From contig CAZPZZ010000068.1 in NCBI GenBank assembly GCA_964591245.1, positions 1 through 20,329 of the forward strand: DNA of 20,329 nt, read 5' to 3'. Below are positions 1 through 7,236 of the stretch, one piece after another. The position numbers and the translations under genes were made by a program. Position 1 is the stretch's first letter, and every line of letters begins with the position of its first letter. Under the pieces are notes generated by a model. The model was not told the DNA's origin, searched no databases, and saw only the letters and a list, made by a program, of their open reading frames with translations. Source of the stretch: CAZPZZ01 sp964591245 (GTDB taxonomy: Bacteria; Acidobacteriota; Vicinamibacteria; Vicinamibacterales; UBA8438).

Positions 1-723
1 GCCGATTTTGTTCGTGAGCAATGCACGGTCATTGTGGCGTGGGGCGGCGATGGTACGGTCAATGAGGTTGCGTCCGCCGTCGCGTTTCACGCGCCGGCGT
101 TCGCTATCGTGCCGTCGGGGTCGGGCAATGGCCTGGCGCGGGAACTTGGCATCAGTCAGCGGCCCGAGCGGGCGCTCCTGACAGCCATTCACGGATCGGA
201 GCGAACCATCGACGTCGGTGAATTGGATGGTCGCTTCTTTGTGAATCTCGCTGGCGTCGGGTTCGATGCGTCGGTTGCGTATACGTTCAGCCAGTTAGCG
301 GGACGGGGACTGGTCGGGTACATCAACGCGACGTTTCGTGAGTTTCTCACGTATAGACCTGACACCTATACGGTTACAACGGAGACCATGACTATTCGTC
401 GGACCGCGCTCCTGATTGAGTTGGCGAACGGGCGACAATTTGGCAATGGAGCGCTCATCGCACCGAACGCACGCCTCGACGACGGTCGGCTAGACCTGGT
501 TGTTGTCGGACGGTACAGCCCACTGCGGGCGCTCTGGAATGCGCGACGACTGTTCGGCGGGACCATCGACCAGGCACCGGATGTGGAATCGCGAACAGCA
601 GAGACGATTACGATCTCTGCGGCTCGGCCAATGCGCTATCACATCGATGGAGAGGCCGGGCACGGCGGACAGTTGCTAAAAGCGACCGTACACCCACATG
701 CGCTACGAATACGCGTACCGTGA
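1..723 (+). CDS. Diacylglycerol kinase-like (YegS/LCB5 family) lipid kinase, 5' partial
   Basis: Lipid kinase of the diacylglycerol/sphingosine kinase family (DAGK catalytic domain), expected to phosphorylate a membrane lipid with ATP or GTP at the cytoplasmic face. The frame is open from base 1, and the GGDGT nucleotide-binding motif lies only about 14 codons in. Family members have roughly 50-70 residues before it, so the start is beyond the window; the GTG at 34 is not a real start. Further hallmarks are 'PSGSGNGLARELG' (the conserved glycine-rich loop), 'GFDA' and a C-terminal 'HIDGE' matching the family's DGE element. No membrane segment or signal peptide is visible. It ends 26 bp from the stop of the convergent dsbD-like gene. 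The lipid substrate (diacylglycerol, phosphatidylglycerol or other) cannot be told from the sequence. Confidence 0.88.
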   Translation, partial: ADFVREQCTVIVAWGGDGTVNEVASAVAFHAPAFAIVPSGSGNGLARELGISQRPERALLTAIHGSERTIDVGELDGRFFVNLAGVGFDASVAYTFSQLAGRGLVGYINATFREFLTYRPDTYTVTTETMTIRRTALLIELANGRQFGNGALIAPNARLDDGRLDLVVVGRYSPLRALWNARRLFGGTIDQAPDVESRTAETITISAARPMRYHIDGEAGHGGQLLKATVHPHALRIRVP

Positions 724-749
724 TGAGGGTGCCGAGCGTTGCTCCCGGA

Positions 750-2543
750 TCAATTGGTCGTGTCGGTGTTTTCGGCGGGCGGCGCGTTTGGCCGAGGCCG
801 GAGAATGGCGTACGTCGGAAGTCCAATTCCCTCGAGGTGCTGCAAGACCTCACGAGCCGGCGAGGCTTCGAGATCTTCGGCTTGGAATTTTACCTTCACG
901 TAGTCTGTGAGTCCGTCTTCAACAGTGGAGTCTTTTAGGGTTGTGCGATCCATTGTCAGACAGTTCTTGCACCAGGTTGCCCAGAGGTCAACCAGCACGA
1001 ACTTGTTTTCTGCCTGGGCCGCAGTGAGTCCCTGTCCGAGTGATGCATACCAGCCGTCGTCTAGCATTTCCTGCACGCTATCGGCAACTTCGGTGGGGTC
1101 AACCCAGCGCTGTGCGAATAAGCCATAGCTCAGGTAGCCGTAGTACACCGCGGTGCCCAAAATGAACACACCGAATCCGTACTTTACCCGGACCATCCAG
1201 GCGCCCGGTTTTGGGAGAAACGACAGTCCGGCTCCAGCAATCGGCCACGGCAGTGCCATGCCGATACCCAGGAAAAATGGCAGCGCCAGAGCGATGGTCG
1301 TGCCGTTACCGTAGAGATTGCTCGAGAATACGATGACCTGAATGACAACGGGGGCAACGCATGCACCGGCCAGCAAGGCCGCGATGGCGCCCATTCCGAA
1401 CGCGACCAGAAAGGAGCCATTTCCGTTCTGGCCGACTGTGAGTTTTGACTGGAGCCGTGAAAAATCAATGGCGAGTACGTCAAACATCGCTAGGCCCAAG
1501 ACGACAAACAACGTCGCGATGCCGAGGTTGAACCACGGGGAGGAATTGATGGTTCCGAAGGTGCCTGCGGTCAAGATCACGGCGAGACCGAGTAGGCCAT
1601 ACACAGCGGCCATCGCGATCCCATAGGTACCACCGAGCGCGAAACCGCGCGTTCGTGATCCCGCTTTGGTCCCAGCGCCAATAATGGCCAGATTGATCGG
1701 GATCATTGGAAGCACGCACGGGGTGAGATTGAGGGCGAGGCCTCCCAAGAGGATGAGCGCCAGAATGGCCAGGGGACCGCGATCATCGAACCATCCGCGC
1801 TCGGGTTCTCCCGACTCTGCTGCATCCATGAATTCCAGGAACGCTTCCGTGTTCAGATAGCCCCCGGTGCTGCCCAAGACTTCGAATCCCTCAAGTGCCG
1901 TGATAACCGAGATGTCATCGAGAATAGGGGCCTCGGTGTCCGGCACGGATGTGGGCAGGACGTTGTCCGCCACGTCGGCTACCGTCAAACCGGTGAACAG
2001 GTCTGCGTGAATCGTGGTCAACGGCTGGGTGGGCGTGACGACCTGCAAATCAAACTGGATCGGAGCTCTTGTCGGGCTGAAGCACATGCGGTCATTGCAG
2101 GCTTGATAGCGCAATGTGCCGGGGACAGTGTAGGAGCCGGGAGGCAGTGCCCCGTCGACTCGCAATTCGGCCCCGATCCGGAACTGTTCTTCAAAGACGG
2201 CAAGCGGATCGTCTTCCTGACCGACCAGCGAGAACAGAATTGGTTCCGGGAATGCCACGCCCTCGAGTGTGACCCCTTCAGGCGGTTCCAGGGTTAAGAC
2301 GGTCGGGATCAAGGCTTCGTCGAGTGGAGTGTTGGCGTTGACGTGGAACCCGGCTTCGAGTTCTACCTCAAGCGCCACTCGCACTGTGGTGTCCGCGTAC
2401 ACGGCGTCTGTTTCGCCCACGGGGCGAATTGCCACTTCGGGAAGCCGAAGCTGGGCCGCGCCGGAGGCGGTCAGACCAAGGAGCAGAAACAGAAATGACG
2501 TCAGGCGCAGCCAATGACTGCGGCAACGACTGGTGAAACTCAC
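750..2543 (-). CDS. dsbD: DsbD-type thiol:disulfide interchange protein (cytochrome c biogenesis transmembrane protein)
   Basis: Inner-membrane protein that passes reducing equivalents from cytoplasmic thioredoxin to periplasmic disulfide partners. All three DsbD modules are present in 597 residues. A signal peptide (about 1-30, ending SGAAQ) precedes a periplasmic alpha domain with a C149/C154 pair (CNDRMC, CX4C). A central polytopic beta domain (about 255-475, some eight hydrophobic segments) carries the redox cysteines C276 in LTPCVLP and C395 in GACVAP. A C-terminal thioredoxin-like gamma domain has WATWCKNC (C525, C528). The GTG start is supported by GGGGAGG five bases upstream, right next to the assembly gap, so the promoter and any upstream operon partner are lost. 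It converges on the lipid kinase gene with 26 bp between stops. Identification is secure; the client proteins are unknown. Confidence 0.93.
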   Translation of the reverse strand: MSFTSRCRSHWLRLTSFLFLLLGLTASGAAQLRLPEVAIRPVGETDAVYADTTVRVALEVELEAGFHVNANTPLDEALIPTVLTLEPPEGVTLEGVAFPEPILFSLVGQEDDPLAVFEEQFRIGAELRVDGALPPGSYTVPGTLRYQACNDRMCFSPTRAPIQFDLQVVTPTQPLTTIHADLFTGLTVADVADNVLPTSVPDTEAPILDDISVITALEGFEVLGSTGGYLNTEAFLEFMDAAESGEPERGWFDDRGPLAILALILLGGLALNLTPCVLPMIPINLAIIGAGTKAGSRTRGFALGGTYGIAMAAVYGLLGLAVILTAGTFGTINSSPWFNLGIATLFVVLGLAMFDVLAIDFSRLQSKLTVGQNGNGSFLVAFGMGAIAALLAGACVAPVVIQVIVFSSNLYGNGTTIALALPFFLGIGMALPWPIAGAGLSFLPKPGAWMVRVKYGFGVFILGTAVYYGYLSYGLFAQRWVDPTEVADSVQEMLDDGWYASLGQGLTAAQAENKFVLVDLWATWCKNCLTMDRTTLKDSTVEDGLTDYVKVKFQAEDLEASPAREVLQHLEGIGLPTYAILRPRPNAPPAENTDTTN

Positions 2544-2558
2544 TCTTGCCTCCCCGTG

Positions 2559-2658
2559 NNNNNNNNNNNNNNNNNNNNNNNNNNNNNNNNNNNNNNNNNN
2601 NNNNNNNNNNNNNNNNNNNNNNNNNNNNNNNNNNNNNNNNNNNNNNNNNNNNNNNNNN
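2559..2658. other. Assembly gap (100 N)
   Basis: A run of exactly 100 undetermined bases, the conventional placeholder for a scaffold gap of unknown length. It separates the start of the dsbD-like gene from the end of the 252-residue minus-strand gene, so adjacency or operon linkage of these two genes is not demonstrated. Confidence 0.99.
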
Positions 2659-2660
2659 CG

Positions 2661-3419
2661 TTACTCCGGGGGGGCCTTCGTGCTGAGTGCCACGGTCGTT
2701 TCTTGATCTTCGCCGCGTGTCTGCGATCGTTCGAGGTGTTTGATCGTGAGGTTGCCGTGGTCCACGGCGTGGAAGAGCCAGCGTCGTCCGACAGGTACGA
2801 CAGCGCTCGGGAGGAGTTCGTACCGCATTACGACGAGATGTCCGTCACGTTTGCACGTCACGCGGCCGTTTCCGCCTGCGGCACTGTCGCCGTGGATCGC
2901 GGGGCTGACCTCGCCGCGTGCGGCGAGTGTCACCGATCGGTCAACTTCGGCGATGTACTCTGGACGGTAATTTGTGGTCCATTTATGGCCGAGCAGACGG
3001 CGTTCGATGAATTCCTGCGTCAGGTTGGGGAGGTGCTCGGGTGCACATACGTCCATTCGGACGATCTCCAGCTTGTCGGGGTCCCAATAGGACCGCAGGA
3101 GCAGCTGCGTCTCGTTGCGGTGGGATGATGGTGACTTCTGGGGGCGTTCCTGACCGGCGGGGATAATCACACCGTTGTGGACCGGAATCTCGGGGAGTTC
3201 CGCCAGGCTATCAAGGACACCTTTGGCACCCCAGCCGAGTGCGTTCAGCACGACGAGAGCCGAATCGGCCTGGACGGCTGTACAGTCGAGAATCGCCTGC
3301 AGATCGTCTACTGATATGCCATGTTGGCGTGCGAAGGCCGCGGGGGGGATCGCGAGCTGAGCCAATCGAGCGTGTACGAGATCACCGAAGCGAATCCGTG
3401 CCGACGGCATTCGAGGCAT
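2661..3419 (-). CDS. Hypothetical protein, 252 aa, with helical N-terminal domain resembling an HTH
   Basis: I do not recognise the family. The protein has no signal peptide or membrane segment and is probably cytoplasmic. Residues about 8-70 look all-helical; 'AFARQHGISVDDLQAIL' is spaced like the first helices of an XRE/lambda-repressor-type domain, which is only a resemblance. The rest is mixed alpha/beta with charged stretches and ends in a polar tail. The ATG start is well supported by GGGAGGAAAAG immediately upstream, and a candidate minus-strand promoter lies about 180 bp upstream. The stop is two bases from the assembly gap, so what follows in the transcript is unknown. It could be a transcription regulator with a ligand domain, but no function is assigned. 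Confidence 0.72.
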   Translation of the reverse strand: MPRMPSARIRFGDLVHARLAQLAIPPAAFARQHGISVDDLQAILDCTAVQADSALVVLNALGWGAKGVLDSLAELPEIPVHNGVIIPAGQERPQKSPSSHRNETQLLLRSYWDPDKLEIVRMDVCAPEHLPNLTQEFIERRLLGHKWTTNYRPEYIAEVDRSVTLAARGEVSPAIHGDSAAGGNGRVTCKRDGHLVVMRYELLPSAVVPVGRRWLFHAVDHGNLTIKHLERSQTRGEDQETTVALSTKAPPE

Positions 3420-3722
3420 CTTTTCCTCCCGGGAGCACTACGTTTCGTCTGTGACGTTGTCGGTGTCTTTCAGTGTTTCATCGACGCCGGATTCTTGATT
3501 GTCGTAATCCCGAGGGGCTAGACCAGACCGCTCGCGAGGTCAAAGTCTGGACCCTGGCGGAGAAAACTGGCGGGTTGCGATGGTCTGGAAACGAGGGGCT
3601 CATTTTACACTGCCAATCACAATCTATCGAGTTTCTTTGACTTGGGTGACAAGAGTGGCGCAGTGAAGTGGGAGTGTAGACTTGGGAGTGCCGGGTGGGA
3701 TCAGGTATCGAAAGAACGCCGC
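3420..3722. other. 303-bp intergenic region between two minus-strand genes
   Basis: No supported gene lies between the end of the M1 peptidase gene and the start of the 252-residue gene. It contains the ribosome binding site (GGGAGG) of the downstream gene and a candidate minus-strand promoter at 3602-3630. Short frames here lack a ribosome binding site and are not credible. No clear terminator was found next to the peptidase stop. Confidence 0.6.
3602..3630 (-). promoter_or_regulatory. Candidate sigma70-type promoter of the 252-aa gene
   Basis: On the minus strand a -35-like TCGATA (four of six to consensus) is followed after 17 bp by a -10-like TAAAAT (five of six). It would give a leader of roughly 175 nt before the ATG at 3419. 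Found by eye from consensus only; such matches also occur by chance. Confidence 0.35.
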
Positions 3723-6446
3723 TCAGCGGTTAATCTCGGCGAGGGTCGTACCTTTGTCGTCGACCCGGATTCGCCGAAGTCGGCCGCGCAAGGGAACACG
3801 GAGTTCTGTTGCACGGTCCGTAACGGCTACGATCACCGAGTCCTCCTCGCCGGATCGATAATGCAGGTCAACGGCAACCGGGACATCGAACAGGCGCTCG
3901 GAGAGTTGGTCAAATCGAAGTACGACGTGCTCGCCCTCTGGAGTCCTCTCCGTTCGAGAAGAGAACTGAAGCTCGGGTAACGCCGCTTCGTGGATCCATC
4001 GGTCAAAAAACCGACTCAATGAACGATTTGACTCGATCTCAAATGCGAGCTGCAGGCCATCAGTACCAGCTTTCTGAAATCGCCACTGCTGGTAGAAGCG
4101 ACGTAGGCCCGCGAAGAACGCATCGTCACCGATAAGTCTGCGCAACATGTGCAACACCATTGCACCTTTGTTGTAGACGAGTGCTCGGAATACCCGTGGC
4201 TCACGTTCGAGGTGACCCAGCCGGTAACCGAGATAGACAGGGCCTTCAGCCGAATGTTGTACGGCCCATCGTCGCATCTGGCGAATAACGTCGTCGAAGA
4301 CCTCTTCCCCGCCCTCATGCTCTGCATACAGGGCCGCAAAGTATTGTGCCAGGCCTTCGCTCAACCATTGCTCGTGGTAGTTTTTCCAACCGACAGCTTG
4401 TCCCCACCATTGATGGGCAAGTTCGTGGGCCAGAAAAAACGAGGGAAAACTGCTGAAGCTGACCGGGTCGGTTTTCCAGGAGACGATCATGCCTGGCTGC
4501 CGCGGCAGCTCATGATTGAGCACGACCAGATAGGCGGGGCTATGCCCCCCTGGCATCCTGGCGTCGGTAAGGGCCACGGTCATCGATGGGTACGGAAGGT
4601 CTCCCAGGAGCGATGCGTAGAAAGAAGCAATTTCAGCGGTCTTGTCGATGGTCGTGTCAATCGCGGCTACGCTCTGCGGACTGCCATAGGCGTTAATAGA
4701 CAGCGTGTCGTAATACACGGCCCCGTCGGTGCGGGCAAGGGTCGGTCGCGCGAGGTCGCGTTCAAAGTGAATGTGTTGTACCGGCGTCTCACGGTCTTCG
4801 AAGCGGGTGACCACGGCTGACAGATATCGAGTCGGTTGTACTGCGACGAAGGAAAACGAATTCTGCTCGGTGGAGACCGTCGATTCGATTTGGTTGCCGC
4901 TGGCCACAACGTTCCAGCCCTCAGGTACAGAGAGATTCATCGTTGCGGTCGCGTAGTCGGTATTCAGTGCTTGGGGATACCAGTAGCTTCGATTGCTGTA
5001 GATGTATCGCGGCTCTGCGATTCCGAAGAGTTCCATTCCATCCACATAGGAGTATTGGTTGGCAATCCAGTTTTCATCGAGTTCCTGGGCGCGCAGATCC
5101 CCTTCGTATTGAATGGTCAGGGTGAATTCGGTGCCCGCGCGGATCTCTTCCGGAAGATTGACGATAAGGTTGTTCTGTCCGTTCAACCGGAAGAACAGCA
5201 GAGGGCCGAATTCGTTGGAGGTGACCGAGGACACCGCCAACTCGTCCGCGAGGCGCAGACTGAACCCGGTTGTTGGCAACCCCTTGACCCGCAATGCGAG
5301 TCGTGTCGTCCCGACGATCCGACATCCGATGAGTTCTGGCCGGGAGCGCATATCTTGCCGCGTAGATCCGAGCGGCTGGAAGGATGCCTTGACATCATAG
5401 TCCAGTACATCGAGTGATATGGAATCGTCGACGCCAAAGTAGCGGCCTTGGGTGATGCGCTTCTTCGCAGAGGGATATAAGGCAATGATCCGGCCGCTTT
5501 CCCGTTCATACAGCGAAATGTCTTCGGGCTGTTGACCTGACTGCGTGTAGGTCAAGGTTCCATACCGATTGGTGTGTACTTCGGCCAGAAAGTCACCGGC
5601 ACTGGGCGTGAGCGACCAGAGTCGGTCGCTGATGTCCGACAGGTCGAGGGTGAACGACAGCGCGATGAATTTGTCGAACACGTCCTGCGCGTCGCGAAGC
5701 GCGTCTGGATCGACCGTGCGCGCGCGCAAGCTGCTGGCCGGAACGCGAGAACGGAAGACGTCTGGATGTAGGCGTATAAACGCAGCCTCGAATTCTGATT
5801 CGAGTGTCTCTTGGCCACTGAATATACGGACCTGGCCTTGCTCTGCCTCTGGCTCTGGGGTGAAATTCAAGGTGCCGTTACCCAAGAGCACAACGCCTGT
5901 GACACCGTCGGCGGTTTCTGCCACGAAGACGGACCCTTCAGCGAGGGTCAGCGACATGTCTTCCCTGTTGATCACGAGGTTGTCTGCGTCGTATTGAATG
6001 GTCGGGTTCAACTCTAGATGGAAGAGTCCATCAACGGCGTCGACGGCGGTTTGGTCTTGGATCTGCCAGCCCTGCTCACCGGCCCCTTGCAGGATTTCAA
6101 GTTCCCAGGTCTCGAGGCGGCCCTGGTTTTCTGCCTCCGTAAAGATCTCAACCGTTACCTGATAAGCCTCGCTCTCTGCCGAACTGGTCGCAAGAGGGAC
6201 TTCCAGGCGAGGTGTGAGTGTCGCGCGTTCCAGGCTTGGACGTAGGTGCTCGGTGGTGAATTGCCGGGCGACGTTCTGATCTGCAGCCGGGGAGAGTAAT
6301 GAGAGATATCCCGCCGGCTCACCGACCAAGACCGCATGTTCGATGGCATCCAGGAGTGACTGGTAGCGAATGACGTCTGGCGACTGGGCCGTCGCGTGGC
6401 TTGAAAGCAGCGCCACAGCTATTGCCGCCAAGGCCCGTGTTGTCAT
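3723..6446 (-). CDS. Exported M1-family (gluzincin) metallopeptidase
   Basis: Zinc metallopeptidase of the M1 aminopeptidase clan, 907 residues with this start. The zinc site HELAH (about 674-678) is followed after 18 residues by E697 in WLSEG, the exact HEXXHX18E signature; Y758 in 'VYNKGAMVLHML' fits the catalytic tyrosine. A signal peptide (about 1-21, ending ATAQ) places it in the periplasm or outside. The first roughly 390 residues are a large region I cannot assign, ahead of the beta-rich M1 N-domain. The canonical GxMEN exopeptidase motif is absent; 'MPGGHSPAY' stands in its place about 43 residues before HELAH, so classical aminopeptidase activity is uncertain. I chose the ATG at 6446 because AGAGGG precedes it and the signal peptide begins there. 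The in-frame ATG at 6482 adds 12 residues, has no ribosome binding site, and lies beside an AT-rich -10-like TAAAAT. Confidence 0.88.
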   Translation of the reverse strand: MTTRALAAIAVALLSSHATAQSPDVIRYQSLLDAIEHAVLVGEPAGYLSLLSPAADQNVARQFTTEHLRPSLERATLTPRLEVPLATSSAESEAYQVTVEIFTEAENQGRLETWELEILQGAGEQGWQIQDQTAVDAVDGLFHLELNPTIQYDADNLVINREDMSLTLAEGSVFVAETADGVTGVVLLGNGTLNFTPEPEAEQGQVRIFSGQETLESEFEAAFIRLHPDVFRSRVPASSLRARTVDPDALRDAQDVFDKFIALSFTLDLSDISDRLWSLTPSAGDFLAEVHTNRYGTLTYTQSGQQPEDISLYERESGRIIALYPSAKKRITQGRYFGVDDSISLDVLDYDVKASFQPLGSTRQDMRSRPELIGCRIVGTTRLALRVKGLPTTGFSLRLADELAVSSVTSNEFGPLLFFRLNGQNNLIVNLPEEIRAGTEFTLTIQYEGDLRAQELDENWIANQYSYVDGMELFGIAEPRYIYSNRSYWYPQALNTDYATATMNLSVPEGWNVVASGNQIESTVSTEQNSFSFVAVQPTRYLSAVVTRFEDRETPVQHIHFERDLARPTLARTDGAVYYDTLSINAYGSPQSVAAIDTTIDKTAEIASFYASLLGDLPYPSMTVALTDARMPGGHSPAYLVVLNHELPRQPGMIVSWKTDPVSFSSFPSFFLAHELAHQWWGQAVGWKNYHEQWLSEGLAQYFAALYAEHEGGEEVFDDVIRQMRRWAVQHSAEGPVYLGYRLGHLEREPRVFRALVYNKGAMVLHMLRRLIGDDAFFAGLRRFYQQWRFQKAGTDGLQLAFEIESNRSLSRFFDRWIHEAALPELQFSSRTERTPEGEHVVLRFDQLSERLFDVPVAVDLHYRSGEEDSVIVAVTDRATELRVPLRGRLRRIRVDDKGTTLAEINR

Positions 6447-6594
6447 TACTTGCCCTCTACGCACTGTGATTGAAACGTGCATCTTATTTTATGTCAGGCC
6501 GTGACCCGGGCATGGAGATCCAACTCTGGGTCCACAGGTTTGGAGTGCTGTTGGCACGTCTTTGAGACTTTTGTGTCAGTGATATCCTGCGGCC

Positions 6595-6978
6595 ATGGCG
6601 ATTCGCACTGAGTTGACGGTAAAGCTAGACAACACGCCAGGTGCGCTGGCTAGAGTGTGCCAGGCACTGACTGATGAGAAAGTGAACGTTGTGGCCCTGA
6701 GTCTCGATCCCTTAGGGAGGTTACGGCTGGTGCCGGATAATCCGGTGCACGCGGCAGGTCTGCTCCGTGGCCGGGGCCATGAAGTTGAGGAGGGCGACGT
6801 TCTATTCGCGTCGCTTTCCAATCGGCCGGGCGGGATCGGATCCGTGACACGGTTGTTGAGTGGGGCCGGCGTCAATGTTTTGTATGCCTACGTTACCGCA
6901 CTCACTGAACATGATGTGGCGGCTCTTGTCGTCGCTGTTGACGATGCTCAACGTGCGGCTGCCGCCGCGGGGATGTGA
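6595..6978 (+). CDS. Tandem ACT-domain protein
   Basis: A 127-residue protein made almost entirely of two ACT domains, roughly residues 3-62 and 67-125. The first opens with 'LTVKLDNTPGALARVCQAL' and the second repeats the pattern with 'SLSNRPGGIGSVTRLLSGAGVN'; the L/S-x-N-x-P-G-x-(L/I) turn is the usual ligand-contact region. ACT domains bind amino acids or other small ligands and regulate metabolic enzymes. There is no catalytic domain, so this is likely a free-standing sensor or regulatory subunit. It is divergent from the M1 peptidase gene across about 150 bp. Its stop abuts the next small frame, implying co-translation. The ligand cannot be read from the sequence. Confidence 0.85.
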   Translation: MAIRTELTVKLDNTPGALARVCQALTDEKVNVVALSLDPLGRLRLVPDNPVHAAGLLRGRGHEVEEGDVLFASLSNRPGGIGSVTRLLSGAGVNVLYAYVTALTEHDVAALVVAVDDAQRAAAAAGM

Positions 6979-7170
6979 GTGATGCGTCTCTATATATCCA
7001 CGATGGATGCTGGGCTGGTGGATTATGAACCGGCCGGACGGGTAAAGCTCGACGGGGAGGAGTGGACCGTGCCGACCCTGCAAGAGCGCCGAGCCATTAT
7101 CCATGCTGCGCAGACGGAAATTGAGTGGCTCCAGGATTTGGTCCTGGCACTCGAGAAATCTTCAGGGTAG
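6979..7170 (+). CDS. Small hypothetical protein, 62-63 aa, coupled to the ACT gene
   Basis: The frame begins with GTG directly after the TGA of the ACT-domain gene and has an ATG one codon later (6982), the arrangement expected for translational coupling; GGGG lies shortly upstream. The protein is acidic and ends in a predicted amphipathic helix ('LQERRAIIHAAQTEIEWLQDLVLALE'-like region, residues about 35-59). The N-terminal half looks like short beta strands. I recognise no family. The tight junction with the ACT gene makes a real gene likely, and suggests it works with that protein, but this is inference. Confidence 0.6.
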   Translation: MMRLYISTMDAGLVDYEPAGRVKLDGEEWTVPTLQERRAIIHAAQTEIEWLQDLVLALEKSSG

Positions 7171-7236
7171 TGCAAGGAGGAAAGAACCATTCCTTGAATG
7201 TGGATTGTGACGCCCCCCTACGTTTGTCCGCGCAAC

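Noticed and set aside
3561..3584. Similar stretches at 3561-3584 and 18815-18841 (both around 'AAACTGG...GGGTT...GCGATGGT')
   Set aside because: The match is short and needs two indels; with only two copies it may be chance. A genome-wide search would decide whether it is an intergenic repeat.
3642..3980. Forward 112-codon frame over the end of the M1 peptidase gene
   Set aside because: Mostly antisense to the peptidase coding region; no ribosome binding site.
7173..7196. CAAGGA/TCCTTG inverted repeat with an AAGGAGG just after the small forward gene
   Set aside because: Six base pairs over a 12-base loop without a U-tract, and the AAGGAGG has no start codon at proper spacing.
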